A stretch of DNA of 64,000 bases from Vibrio porteresiae DSM 19223 (GCF_024347055.1 NZ_AP024895.1:2170001-2234000); one strand, 5' to 3'. Counted from the first letter of the stretch, positions 45,286-54,925 are shown. Notes: generated by a model from the letters alone, not told the origin. Numbers and translations: made by a program.

Positions 45286-45833
45286 ATATCACGTCTAACT
45301 GTCTTAACTTTAAGAAACATCATGTAAACCACAGGATGACTTAGTCTCAAGCTTCTCTTTTCGGGGATGACGTTATAGCCTATTGAATAGAGTAAAATTA
45401 ATAAGTTAGCACTCAACAGCTGAATATTATTATGTATTAAATCAGTATATTGGGGAGTATTTACGAGATAGATAGAATGTCTCCTCTCCCTATTCAGACT
45501 ATAACTATATGGGTGATATTCAAACTCAATATTTAGGTTCAATCGCCATTATTTATTATTGATACTTAAATCGTTTCTCTAAAGAAAAGAAATAATTTGA
45601 TTTGTGACACATTCATATTCCTCAATGCACCATGATGAATAATATTAAACAAGGTTATGCGCTATTTTTCCAAGCTGAGGTTCATACCAATAACGAACCA
45701 CAAGAGCCTGTCGGTAAAAATAGAGCGCAGACAAAACCACTGTTGAGCATGAGTGAGACCTTGTTGTGAAACCCTAGCAACACTTTCGTTGACCCGTCAT
45801 ACAAAACTGCTGAAAGGAAAGGCGTTACACGTA
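45286..45833. other. Intergenic region between prsK and prsR
   Basis: About 550 bp, unusually long for a kinase-regulator pair, AT-rich, with no ORF I believe. A - strand frame at 45216-45542 overlaps the prsK end and has no family features. It probably contains a separate prsR promoter. Confidence 0.5.
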
Positions 45834-47174
45834 ATGGAAACACTACTGATTATTGAAGATGATCGCGGCATCCAGAAACAACTAAAATGGGCATTTGGTG
45901 ACTACAACGTGGTTCATGCTTTTGATAAAGCAACTGCGTTGGCAGCGCTACGTCGCTACGAACCCAAAGTCATTACTTTGGATTTGGGGCTACCACCCGA
46001 CCCAGATAATGCTTCGGAAGGTTTTGAGACGCTAAAAGAGATTCTTGCCTTAGCGCCTAAAGCCAAAATTGTGGTCATTACTGGTAATGATGAGAAGATC
46101 AATGCACTGCAAGCCATTAAAATGGGTGCGCATGATTTTTATCACAAACCTATCGACCAAGATATTCTGTCGGTCATCGTCAGCCGTGCGTTCTTTATTG
46201 CCAACTTGGAACTCGAAAATGAGAGCCTGAAGAAGCACTCTTTAAATCACAATGGTTTTATTGGTCATAGCCCCAAAATACAGCGGGTGTGTGAACTTAT
46301 CGAACGTATTGCCCCTACCGATGTAAGCACCTTGCTACTGGGTGAAAGTGGTACAGGGAAAGAAGTGCTCGCACGTGCCATTCACGATTCAAGCGGTCGT
46401 AAAGATCAGCCGTTTGTCGCAATAAACTGCGCCTCCATTCCAGAAAACCTCCTTGAAAGTGAACTGTTTGGTTATGAACGTGGCGCTTTCACTGGCGCAG
46501 TAAAAATGACCAAAGGGAAAGTGGAATGCGCCGAAGGTGGTACTCTGTTCTTGGATGAAATTGGCGATATGCCTTTCTCATTGCAAGCCAAGATCTTGCG
46601 CTTTTTGCAGGAAAAAGTGATTACCCGTATCGGCGGCAGACAAGACATTCCGGTGAACGTGCGTATCGTCTGTGCGACCCACCAGAACTTACAAGAGATG
46701 GTGGCAGAAAAATCCTTTCGTGAAGACTTGTTCTATCGTATCAGCGAAATGACCATCAATATTCCGCCACTACGTGAGCGTGATGAAGACATTATTTTGA
46801 TTGCCCGTTCTGTGCTGCAAGCAAACTGTGAGCAAATGGGTAAACAGATCAATGGATTTACTGAAGAAGCGATTCAAGCCCTGATTCAATACCCTTGGCC
46901 TGGTAACGTGCGTGAACTGCAAAACCGCGTTAAAAGTGCCTGCATTATGGCGGACGGCAAGAACATCACAGTGCATGATTTGGCGCTACCGACCAATCAG
47001 GAAGTGGTCACCATGGACATTAATTTGAAGCATGTTCGCGAGGCTGCTGAAAAACAAGCCGTGAGTCGAGCGCTCTCTATCAGCGACGGTAATATGTCTA
47101 ACACGGCAGGATTACTCGGCATTACTCGACCAACACTCTATGCCCTGATGGAGAAATTCTCTTTACGTAAATAA
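45834..47174 (+). CDS. prsR: Sigma-54-dependent response regulator PrsR
   Basis: 446-residue NtrC-type activator. The receiver domain (residues 1-~125) has acidic ED at 8-9, phosphoacceptor Asp50 in VITLDLGLP and the conserved Lys in YHKPID. The AAA+ domain has Walker A GESGTGKEV, the sigma-54-contacting GYERGAFTGA and Walker B GGTLFLDEIGDM, and the C-terminus is a Fis-type helix-turn-helix (NTAGLLGITRPTLYALMEKF). It partners PrsK and is the obvious activator for the two -24/-12 promoters at 40516 and 41989. I chose ATG 45834 with AAGGAAAGG upstream; the frame extends to 45753 without family similarity. Confidence 0.95.
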   Translation: METLLIIEDDRGIQKQLKWAFGDYNVVHAFDKATALAALRRYEPKVITLDLGLPPDPDNASEGFETLKEILALAPKAKIVVITGNDEKINALQAIKMGAHDFYHKPIDQDILSVIVSRAFFIANLELENESLKKHSLNHNGFIGHSPKIQRVCELIERIAPTDVSTLLLGESGTGKEVLARAIHDSSGRKDQPFVAINCASIPENLLESELFGYERGAFTGAVKMTKGKVECAEGGTLFLDEIGDMPFSLQAKILRFLQEKVITRIGGRQDIPVNVRIVCATHQNLQEMVAEKSFREDLFYRISEMTINIPPLRERDEDIILIARSVLQANCEQMGKQINGFTEEAIQALIQYPWPGNVRELQNRVKSACIMADGKNITVHDLALPTNQEVVTMDINLKHVREAAEKQAVSRALSISDGNMSNTAGLLGITRPTLYALMEKFSLRK

Positions 47175-47178
47175 CGAT

Positions 47179-47222
47179 GATGGCTCTGATTAAACGAACT
47201 TTTTTCACCGCTCAGAGCCATC
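47179..47222 (+). terminator. Hairpin after prsR
   Basis: Eleven-base perfect arms GATGGCTCTGA / TCAGAGCCATC around a 22-base loop that itself contains six T, directly after the prsR stop. Probably ends the prsR transcript. Confidence 0.6.
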
Positions 47223-47329
47223 ACAACCCAACTAACTGGCAGATGTGGGCATAACAAGTTCCATCCAAACTCATCACCATCGAGATAAGGTTGTCCTTAC
47301 TAGGTTATTGGGGTAAACGGAGGTTACTG

Positions 47330-49690
47330 ATGCATCAACACTATAAAGGTCGGCTGTCTCAACCCGATGTGTGGTTACAACATCTCGTTCACGCCCCCAT
47401 TATTTCGCTGTGCGTGGTGGCGATTTTGCTTATCAGCGCCGCCATCGGGATTAAAGATCTGCAGTTTCGCGGCGATTACAATATCTTCTTCGATAAGGGC
47501 AACGCCCAACTGCAATCCTTTGAACGGATTCAAGCTGAGTTCGCGAAAACCGATAACCTCGCGATTTTGGTGGCTCCCGATGACGGTAACATTTTTACCG
47601 CCAAAACGCTTACTTTGATTCAAGAACTCACTGAAGCCGCATGGCAAACGCCCTACTCAAGTCGCGTTGACTCCCTGACTAACTATCAACATACCCAAGC
47701 GCAAGAAGATGACCTTGCCGTCCATGATTTAGTGCCCCGCGGTTCTCGTCTAGACACCAACGCCATTGATGAAATTCGTCAAATCGCCATCAACGCGCCG
47801 GAAACGCGCAATGCGATTGTTTCTCAGAAGGGAGATTTAGCGGTAGTCAACATCACGGTTCAGCTACCAGAGAAAGATAAAACGGCTGAAATTGCCGAAG
47901 TCTATCAATTTGTTACGCAAATGCTGACTAAATTTAAAGCTGAGCATACCGATGTTCACTTCTATCGCGCTGGCTTAGTCGCGATGAACTACGCTTTGAT
48001 TCAATCGGCGCAACAAGACATTACTCACCTAGTGCCGGGTATGTTCTTGGTTATTTTGGCGGTACTGGTCATTTTGCTGCGTTCTGCTTTGAGTGTGTTT
48101 GCCACACTCATTTGCATTATTTCCGCCGTTGTCTCTACTGTCGGCTTAGCCGGCTGGCTTGGCTTATCGATTAACGTTGCCACCGTTAATATTCCTACCT
48201 TGATCTTGACGTTGTCGGTCGCCGACTGCGTGCACATCATCGCCACCATGCGCCATCAAATGCAGTTAGGACAACGAAAATCTGCCGCCATCATGCACAG
48301 TATGAAAATGGATGTCATGCCGGTCATCATTACCTCAGTCACCACGGCAGTTGGCTTTTTCATGATGAACATGTCTGACTCTCCGGTGCTGAGAACCTTC
48401 GGCAACTTAGCCGCGATTGGGGTGTTAATTGCTTGCCTGCTCTCGTTGGTGTTACTGCCAGTGCTATTGCAACTGCTGCCCATTAAGGTGGGCTCTAAAA
48501 CCACAGCGCAAAGCACATTCGCCATCGATAAAATCGCCGATGTGATTGTGAAATATCGCCTGTCGCTCCTAGTCACCTCGACGCTTGTTATCATTGCTGG
48601 CGCTGCTCTCATTCCACTGAACACCATTAATGATGACTCGGTGAAATACTTCAACAAAGGGAGTGATTTTCGCCAAGTGGCGGATTATATGCAGGAACAC
48701 ATTAGTGGTATGGGAACCATCAGTGTGGTGGTGAACTCAGGGCAAGACCAAGGCATTGTGGACCCACAATTTCTCCAAACCGTTGATGCCTTTACGGCGT
48801 GGCTAAGAACGCAGCCTGAAGTTGACCACGTCTCTTCACTGACGGATATTTTAAAACGCCTAAATAAAAACATGCATGGTGATGATGACAGCTATTATCA
48901 CCTGCCCACCAGTCGCGAACTCTCTGCCCAATATCTATTGATGTATGAGATGTCGCTACCTTACGGCTTGGATTTAAATAACCAGATCAACGTGGCGAAA
49001 TCGGCGATCAAAGTGCAAGTGACCACGGAAAACTTAGGCAGCCACGACTTTATTAACCTGGAAGACCGCATCAATCTGTGGTTTGAACAGCACAACAGCG
49101 GTGGCAAAGTGCACGATGTGACCCAATCAAGTCCGTCGTTGATGTTTGCGCACATCGGTTCGAAAAATATGCGCAGCATGCTGATTTCCTTACCGATTAG
49201 CTTAATCATGATCTCCGGACTGCTCGCCTTGGCGTTGCGCTCACTCAAACTTGGGCTGTACAGCATCATCCCTAATATGGCTCCTGCCTTAATTGGCTTT
49301 GGCCTTTGGGGCGTGATTTCGGGAGAGATTAACCTCGCGTTATCAGTGGTCGCTTCTTTAACACTGGGTATCGTGGTGGATGACTGCGTGCATTTTCTCA
49401 CCAAATATCAAATGGCCCGTCAACAAGGGCAATCGGCTGAAGATGCGGTGCGCTATGCCTTCCACAGTGTGGGACGCGCATTATGGGTTACCAGTGTGGT
49501 GTTGATTGCCGGCTTTTATGTGCTCACGCTCTCAACGTTCCGCCTCAATTCCGACATGGGCACGCTAAGCACCCTGATCATTTTCTTGGCACTGGTGATC
49601 GACTTTATCTTTCTACCCAGCTGCTTAATGTTTTTTGATAAGAAGAGCGTGGCGAGCACCGTCGATGTCGCCAAACCACTACGGAAATAG
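47330..49690 (+). CDS. RND/MMPL-family inner-membrane transporter
   Basis: 786-residue protein with two repeats of one helix, a large periplasmic loop and five helices, the RND/MMPL plan. Conserved blocks include TLILTLSVADCVHIIATMRHQM and the matching second-half TLGIVVDDCVHFLTKYQMARQQG, both holding the proton-relay-like acidic residues. The start is fixed by GGAGG six bases before ATG 47330; the frame runs to 47291. With the LolA-like and beta-barrel genes downstream it forms a three-gene export operon; similar trios move lipids or hydrophobic molecules to the outer membrane. A substrate linked to the exopolysaccharide is possible but unproven. Confidence 0.9.
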   Translation: MHQHYKGRLSQPDVWLQHLVHAPIISLCVVAILLISAAIGIKDLQFRGDYNIFFDKGNAQLQSFERIQAEFAKTDNLAILVAPDDGNIFTAKTLTLIQELTEAAWQTPYSSRVDSLTNYQHTQAQEDDLAVHDLVPRGSRLDTNAIDEIRQIAINAPETRNAIVSQKGDLAVVNITVQLPEKDKTAEIAEVYQFVTQMLTKFKAEHTDVHFYRAGLVAMNYALIQSAQQDITHLVPGMFLVILAVLVILLRSALSVFATLICIISAVVSTVGLAGWLGLSINVATVNIPTLILTLSVADCVHIIATMRHQMQLGQRKSAAIMHSMKMDVMPVIITSVTTAVGFFMMNMSDSPVLRTFGNLAAIGVLIACLLSLVLLPVLLQLLPIKVGSKTTAQSTFAIDKIADVIVKYRLSLLVTSTLVIIAGAALIPLNTINDDSVKYFNKGSDFRQVADYMQEHISGMGTISVVVNSGQDQGIVDPQFLQTVDAFTAWLRTQPEVDHVSSLTDILKRLNKNMHGDDDSYYHLPTSRELSAQYLLMYEMSLPYGLDLNNQINVAKSAIKVQVTTENLGSHDFINLEDRINLWFEQHNSGGKVHDVTQSSPSLMFAHIGSKNMRSMLISLPISLIMISGLLALALRSLKLGLYSIIPNMAPALIGFGLWGVISGEINLALSVVASLTLGIVVDDCVHFLTKYQMARQQGQSAEDAVRYAFHSVGRALWVTSVVLIAGFYVLTLSTFRLNSDMGTLSTLIIFLALVIDFIFLPSCLMFFDKKSVASTVDVAKPLRK

Positions 49691-49722
49691 CGCCACGATA
49701 TACGTGACTAAGGAGTCTTTAA

Positions 49723-50556
49723 ATGAAACGCTTTGTTGTCCCACGATCTTTGGCTACCGTGTTATACGGTATCTGGGCGCTGACACTCTTTTCCTCTGTG
49801 ATACTCAGCCCTGTGGTGGTCAATACTGTCTACGCTGCGGATGCTGATAAAGGGTTGAGTATCGCCAACGAACGTAAAGCGCGCGATAGAGGCTGGCAAG
49901 ACAATACGGCCGATGTTCAGATGATTTTAAAAAATGCCCAGGGCGATGAAAGTATCCGCATCATGCGCATGAAAACCCTTGAAGTCAGTCAAGATGGCGA
50001 TAAAGGATTAACCATCTTTGATGAACCAAGAGACGTCCAAGGCACGGTGTTCCTCTCCTATTCCCATGTGCAGGGAGACGATGACCAATGGCTCTATCTT
50101 CCAGCGTTAAAACGCGTAAAACGAATCTCATCCCAAAATAAATCCGGTCCATTTATGGGCAGCGAATTCTCCTATGAGGATTTGAGTTCCTTTGAGGTAG
50201 GCAAATATCACTTTACCTATCTGCGCGATGAAACCTTAGATGGCGTGCCCTGTTTTGTCGTGGAGCAGGTGCCAGTGGATCGCATGTCTGGTTATACCAA
50301 AATGATTGTGTGGGTCGATAAAGCCGAATATCGTCCGATGAAAACCGAGTATTACGATCGCAAAAAGGCGCTGCTCAAAACTCTAACGTTAAGCGATTAC
50401 CATCAGTATCTTGACCACTATTGGCGCGCGCTGACCTTAGAGATGATCAATCATCAGTCAGGGAAAAGCACCATACTCAAAACCAGCAATATCCAGTTTA
50501 AAACGGGCTTAACCGAGCGCGACTTCAATCAAAACATTATGACGCGGATGAGATGA
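49723..50556 (+). CDS. LolA-like outer-membrane lipoprotein-sorting-type periplasmic protein
   Basis: 277-residue secreted protein: signal peptide ending near VVNTVYA, then a LolA/LolB-like half-barrel domain (DVQMILKNAQGDESIRIMRMKTLEVSQ, GTVFLSYSHVQGDDDQWLYLPALKRVKRIS, FMGSEFSYEDLSS). This subgroup is regularly encoded next to MMPL transporters and is thought to carry a lipid across the periplasm. A clear AAGGAGT lies before the ATG. It overlaps the beta-barrel gene by 4 bp. Confidence 0.9.
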   Translation: MKRFVVPRSLATVLYGIWALTLFSSVILSPVVVNTVYAADADKGLSIANERKARDRGWQDNTADVQMILKNAQGDESIRIMRMKTLEVSQDGDKGLTIFDEPRDVQGTVFLSYSHVQGDDDQWLYLPALKRVKRISSQNKSGPFMGSEFSYEDLSSFEVGKYHFTYLRDETLDGVPCFVVEQVPVDRMSGYTKMIVWVDKAEYRPMKTEYYDRKKALLKTLTLSDYHQYLDHYWRALTLEMINHQSGKSTILKTSNIQFKTGLTERDFNQNIMTRMR

Positions 50557-51767
50557 TCGCCATGAAACAGCATCCCATCGCTTTAGGATTGAAAACGGCT
50601 TTGTGTGGCGTCGCCTTATGCTACGGCATTCCGATTCTGGCCACCCCATTGACTCAGCCAGAAGTCAGAGGCCAAGCGGATTTGGAATATCGGCAGTTTT
50701 TTCAAACCGGTGTCGATGGACAAAACAATGGTCAACCGTCCATTGCCATAGAACCACAGCTGTATTGGGAAGATAAAGATAGCCACTCCAGTGTCACCTT
50801 TACCCCCTTCTATCGTTACGATGAGATGGATGACGAACGCACCCATTTTGACGTTCGCGAATTGTTTTACCTCAACTATTGGGGCGATTACGAACTTCGC
50901 GCGGGGGTGAACAAAGTGTTTTGGGGCGTCACAGAGGCTGAGCATTTGGTTGATGTGATTAACCAAACTGACTCTATCGAAGCCATTGATGGAGAAGATA
51001 AACTCGGTCAACCTATGCTGCAGTTGACTGCCATTAAAGATTGGGGAGTGAGCGAATTTTACCTACTCCCCTATTTTCGTGAACGTACTTTTGCGGGCGA
51101 AGATGGTCGACTGCGTACGGTTGTTCCCATCGATACTGACCATGCGCAATACGAATCCTCCGCAAAACAGCGACATGTGGATGTTGCCGCTCGCTACACC
51201 AACACCTTTGGGGATTGGGATGTAGGGCTAAGCTATTTGCAAGGGACAGATCGTGAACCTTATCTGATGGTGATCGGTCAAAAAATCATCCCTTATTATG
51301 CGCAGATGAAACATCTCGGGCTGAGCGTGCAAGGTACCAAAGGCAGCTGGCTGTGGAAACTAGAAGCAAGCTACAAAGACAGCTATCAAACCTATACCTC
51401 TACTGACGCTGGGTTTGAGTACACCTTGGTGGGTATCGGTGACACCGCCTATGATTTAGGGCTACTTAGTGAGTACCTCTATGACTCTCGCGGACCAGGT
51501 TCATTGGCCGTTGGGCAAAATGACATTTTTGCCGCGCTGCGGTTAGCGCTTAATGACGAGGCCAGCTCTCAAGTATTGCTGGGCATGACTCAGGATTTGG
51601 ACGACAGTGACATCAGGCTGTTTAAGCTAGAAGCCTCCACGCGCTTAACAAATGCGTTAAAACTCAACCTTGATGCGTGGGCAAGTGATAACCATACCCC
51701 TACCGATTCGCTCTACTCCATTCGCCGGGATGACTTCGTAAAACTCACTTTGGAATATTATTTCTAA
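50553..51767 (+). CDS. Outer-membrane beta-barrel protein of the RND/LolA-like operon
   Basis: 404-residue protein with a signal peptide (ALGLKTALCGVALCYGIPILA) and many alternating amphipathic strands, ending in the aromatic YYF expected of outer-membrane barrels. The body (LRAGVNKVFWGVTEAEHLVDVINQTDSIE) resembles the DUF1302-like porins found with MMPL transporters. ATG 50553 overlaps the upstream stop (ATGA); ATG 50562 is also possible. It is probably the outer-membrane exit or receptor of the three-gene system. Its stop is followed by a bidirectional terminator. Confidence 0.85.
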   Translation: MIAMKQHPIALGLKTALCGVALCYGIPILATPLTQPEVRGQADLEYRQFFQTGVDGQNNGQPSIAIEPQLYWEDKDSHSSVTFTPFYRYDEMDDERTHFDVRELFYLNYWGDYELRAGVNKVFWGVTEAEHLVDVINQTDSIEAIDGEDKLGQPMLQLTAIKDWGVSEFYLLPYFRERTFAGEDGRLRTVVPIDTDHAQYESSAKQRHVDVAARYTNTFGDWDVGLSYLQGTDREPYLMVIGQKIIPYYAQMKHLGLSVQGTKGSWLWKLEASYKDSYQTYTSTDAGFEYTLVGIGDTAYDLGLLSEYLYDSRGPGSLAVGQNDIFAALRLALNDEASSQVLLGMTQDLDDSDIRLFKLEASTRLTNALKLNLDAWASDNHTPTDSLYSIRRDDFVKLTLEYYF

Positions 51768-51801
51768 AGGCTCAGCGATTTACTCGCACTAGAAACATCA
51801 A

Positions 51802-51831
51802 TGGCGTAGAAAGCTTATCCCTTCTACGCCA
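51802..51831. terminator. Bidirectional terminator
   Basis: Perfect ten-base stem TGGCGTAGAA / TTCTACGCCA with a ten-base loop, followed by TTTTG on the + side, between convergent genes. Confidence 0.85.
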
Positions 51832-51863
51832 TTTTGATGACATCGAGCTGCGTTTTGTTACCG

Positions 51864-53339
51864 CTATTTAGTGGGGTAAAAACAGCCCGAACTGTTTTGG
51901 AATGCGCCGATGAACTGCTGCTTATTCGCAATATCATCACCACAAAAATCCGCCAGCTTTTCATTCTGCTGCAGTGGATAAGGGGATGCGCCTTTGGAGA
52001 GATCGGTTTTACTGTCTGCAAAGGTGAAATTACCCGTTTCAGGAGAGACAAATAGGCTATTTAGCTCTTCTTTATTGGTAAAGAATCCCCGTGGGTAGAT
52101 TTTATTTCCCGCTTGGGCAATCACTTTAGCATCATCACGCACGCGCACGTGACCACTCACAATATTGTTGAAAATCATCGCACTACTTTCTTCGAAACGC
52201 ACATCAATACCATTGGTGTTATAAACGGTGTTGTTGTTGATCAATGTATCGCGACCGCCATTGAGGTAGATGCCGACATCACTGCAGTGGAACACGATGT
52301 TATTGCGGATAATCAACTTGTTGGTTTGGTAACGCACACCACCACGGCGATCTTCCATACCACCACCACCCGCTGAAATACCGATGGTGGAGCCCGGGTA
52401 GCGTTGTTTGGTGGAATTACATAACACTAAGTTGTTTTCAATAATCCCATTATTTGAACCACCTTTCATAAACACGCCGTAGCTGATTTTATTTCCGGCA
52501 CTTTTAACAAAGTCGCGAATAATATTATGTGACACCACCCAATTATTCGCATGGTCAATATTAATTGGTGTGACTGAATATATTGTTTCTCTCGGTTTGG
52601 TAAAATGGAAATTGTTATAAAGCACTTTACCATCGTCGGGATACATCCCTGCATTACCATTGACCTTAACTGCCGCGTTAAAATCGATAAACTCATTATT
52701 TATAATCTGTACATTATGCGCGCCACCCACCACGTGAATAGCATGTTCACAGGAGTTTTGGTTAGGACACTGACCAACGAACTGAAAGCCGGTAATCGTC
52801 CAAAATGGTCGAGCGATGTAAAGCCCCTCTAAGGAGGTCATTAATAGCCGAGCTTTACCCGGATGTTCCGCTTTGAGAACAATTGGGTTGTATTTGGTCG
52901 GTTCATCATTACTGGTTTCAAACCGTTTGGCTTGTAAGGTGTAATCCCCATCAGCCACAACAATCGTGGTGCCGGGTTTTGAATAATGGATCGCATCAAT
53001 TAATTCATTAGTATTAACCACATAGAAGCTTTTTCTTGGTTCAACACCTATGCTAGGAGGCGACGCGTAGTCAGGTCCAACCGTTGGCCACTGTTGACGA
53101 TCATAAGGCTGCCAATAATAGACGGGCGTATCTAACGCATTGCCAATTGACATCAACACATCACCCACCGAGCGAGTGGAATTATGCGCAGTTAATTTCC
53201 CTGCCATTTTAAAGAAAACACCGGGTACAGTTTGACCATCAAAAAGAGCATGACTAAAAGAATAAACTGAATAAAGAAGCCCAACGTTGAATACTAAACC
53301 ACAGAAAAGAAAATAGCGCTTGAACAGCTTCCAGAACAT
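51864..53339 (-). CDS. Membrane-anchored parallel beta-helix protein (polysaccharide lyase 6-like)
   Basis: 491-residue protein. A single N-terminal hydrophobic helix (FLFCGLVFNVGLLYSVYSF) either anchors it or acts as a signal. From residue ~110 it is a right-handed beta-helix with repeated N-x-I/V-x-N turns (HNVQIINNEFIDF, NNGIIENNLVLCN, NKLIIRNNIVFHCSDVGIYLNGG), as in alginate lyase and chondroitinase B (family PL6). It probably trims or degrades the exopolysaccharide made by the locus. Start: ATG 53339 (MFWKLFKRYF) before the helix; the frame extends six codons to 53357. Catalytic Lys/Arg residues cannot be assigned with certainty. Confidence 0.85.
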   Translation of the reverse strand: MFWKLFKRYFLFCGLVFNVGLLYSVYSFSHALFDGQTVPGVFFKMAGKLTAHNSTRSVGDVLMSIGNALDTPVYYWQPYDRQQWPTVGPDYASPPSIGVEPRKSFYVVNTNELIDAIHYSKPGTTIVVADGDYTLQAKRFETSNDEPTKYNPIVLKAEHPGKARLLMTSLEGLYIARPFWTITGFQFVGQCPNQNSCEHAIHVVGGAHNVQIINNEFIDFNAAVKVNGNAGMYPDDGKVLYNNFHFTKPRETIYSVTPINIDHANNWVVSHNIIRDFVKSAGNKISYGVFMKGGSNNGIIENNLVLCNSTKQRYPGSTIGISAGGGGMEDRRGGVRYQTNKLIIRNNIVFHCSDVGIYLNGGRDTLINNNTVYNTNGIDVRFEESSAMIFNNIVSGHVRVRDDAKVIAQAGNKIYPRGFFTNKEELNSLFVSPETGNFTFADSKTDLSKGASPYPLQQNEKLADFCGDDIANKQQFIGAFQNSSGCFYPTK

Positions 53340-53698
53340 AACCTCTATCCTTGTCATTACCCCATTAGGGAAAGAATAATTATCCTACGTTAGTATTTAT
53401 AATACATAGCCCACTGATAATTTTCTGACTATTTTCACAAATCAGTCTTAAATCGGAGTCAATTCTCTAAAATAAGAAATCACACTATTTAAAATGTTCT
53501 AAAAAAGCTATTTATCGAGTCATTCATCATTAATAAATTAAGTTCGCCTACCTTGTTTGGGATTAAACAGGGAAACAAATCCCTCATCGACTGTCATATT
53601 GGTTACACCCAAGGTCAGTAGCGTAGTATGCTACTCATCAATTTTCACCTCATGTTGCCTTGGTTTAATGTGAGGTATAGCCATTCAGGAGTGAACTC
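53340..53698. other. Divergent intergenic region before the ParB-like gene
   Basis: About 359 bp, AT-rich, no ORF. Short inverted repeats are present (AGTAGC / GCTACT near 53619-53637; ACCTCA / TGAGGT near 53647-53675). It must hold promoters for the beta-helix gene and the ParB-like gene. Confidence 0.45.
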
Positions 53699-54619
53699 AT
53701 GCATCTTGTTCCGTTAAGCGTGTTGCTAGCCACGCTCGGTACTCTCTTCTCAGCAGCCTCTAGTGCACAAGCGATTGATAAAGTTCAAGTCGGTGATGTG
53801 GTTAAAGTCACCTTAGGTGAGTTAAAACCCACCCAACCGTCGATTGGTTATGACGAGGTCTACTACAAACTGGGACGCTATCAACGGGACAGCAAAAAGC
53901 TTTTTGATGAGATCTGCGAAACCTTCGGTCAAAAAGGCGTGAAGCACTTCGATAAACACTCACAGCCTAACCAACTCGATACTTTTCGCTGTAAAGAGCC
54001 TGTTGGTACAGAAAAACAAGCGATGAAAACCGTCGTCATTGGCCCCGATAATCACTATTACTTAACGGATGGACACCACACCTTCACCTCGTTTTGGCAA
54101 CTGCCACAAGGCGGCGCGAGTTTTCCAGCTTATGCGGTCGTCAGCAAAGATTATCGCCAACACGAGAGCATGGGCGATTTTTGGCAAAGCATGATTTTGG
54201 ATAACAATGCATGGCTCTACAACGTAAGCCACAATGCCATTTCTTGGCAGCAGTTACCTAAACAATTAAATTTGAAAGAATTTGATGATGACCCGTACCG
54301 TTCACTGCTCTATTTTGCACGTGGGATTGCCTGGGACAAACCGACAGCGCCCGTGCCATTTTTGGAGTTCTACTGGGCTGACAGTCTTAAATCGATCTTT
54401 GATGTTACCCATTACAATTTGAATAATGAGAAAAGCTACATTCAAGCGATTACCGACATCAGTGATGCGATGATTCATCTCACCTCAGCCAATCTTGGCG
54501 GCTCCGGTTACAGCGCAACGGCGATGGGACAATTTAAAACGGTCAATAAAAAAGAGCTGCGCAAACTGTCTAAGCCACACAGTAAAGTCAGCGACATGAT
54601 TCGTTATAAACATCAGTAA
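53699..54619 (+). CDS. Secreted protein with ParB-like nuclease/catalytic domain (ParBc_2 type)
   Basis: 306-residue protein with a signal peptide (VPLSVLLATLGTLFSAASSAQA). The body matches the ParB-like domain of exported proteins: VTLGELKPTQPSIGYDEVYYKLGRY near residue 40 and YLTDGHHTFTSFWQLP with the conserved D-G-H-H. In known ParB/Srx relatives this fold binds CTP or ATP, but this secreted subgroup is functionally unknown; a periplasmic chromosome-partition role is unlikely. It is a single gene with AGGAG upstream and a strong palindromic terminator downstream, and it is the last host gene before the prophage. Confidence 0.82.
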   Translation: MHLVPLSVLLATLGTLFSAASSAQAIDKVQVGDVVKVTLGELKPTQPSIGYDEVYYKLGRYQRDSKKLFDEICETFGQKGVKHFDKHSQPNQLDTFRCKEPVGTEKQAMKTVVIGPDNHYYLTDGHHTFTSFWQLPQGGASFPAYAVVSKDYRQHESMGDFWQSMILDNNAWLYNVSHNAISWQQLPKQLNLKEFDDDPYRSLLYFARGIAWDKPTAPVPFLEFYWADSLKSIFDVTHYNLNNEKSYIQAITDISDAMIHLTSANLGGSGYSATAMGQFKTVNKKELRKLSKPHSKVSDMIRYKHQ

Positions 54620-54630
54620 CGAAAATGCCC

Positions 54631-54652
54631 GAGGCTAACCTAGGTTAGCCTC
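54631..54652. terminator. Palindromic terminator after the ParB-like gene
   Basis: Near-perfect palindrome GAGGCTAAC-CTAG-GTTAGCCTC, 12 bp after the stop codon. The T run is short, but the stem is strong. Confidence 0.75.
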
Positions 54653-54925
54653 GTTATCCATGCCCAGAATATGAACCGAACCATCATATTGATCTCAGCA
54701 AATAAACATCCAGAAACGCGAGTGATAAAGCGCATAGATCCGTTGCTATGTACTGGCTGCAGTGGTCTAATAGCGGGGAATCATTGATAAATTTGGTAAC
54801 TAGACATGCAACAGCAACACCAACCTACTTTCTTTTTCTTTGAATATGATACATTTCACAAAACCCATTGATTTACATTACTTTTGTGAAAAACCAATTA
54901 AAAAGAGGACACAAATAGGACGCAT
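54653..54925. other. Host/prophage junction region with inverted repeat
   Basis: No ORF. It contains the inverted repeat TTTCACAAAA / TTTTGTGAAA at 54854-54891 with an 18-base spacer, which could terminate the leftward prophage transcript. The prophage end (attachment site) must lie between here and about 54926, but with only one side in view I cannot define it. Confidence 0.5.

Noticed and set aside
45216..45542. 108-residue - strand ORF between prsK and prsR
   Set aside because: It overlaps the prsK end, has no good ribosome-binding site, and its composition looks like a translated AT-rich spacer.
45598..45622. CRP-like half site (TTTGTGACAC) upstream of prsR
   Set aside because: Only one half matches the TGTGA-N6-TCACA consensus; too weak to annotate.
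47234..47252. Possible sigma-54 promoter (TGGCAGATGTGGGCAT) before the RND transporter
   Set aside because: The GG-to-GC spacing is 11 bp, not 12, and sigma-54 promoters are very intolerant of spacing changes.
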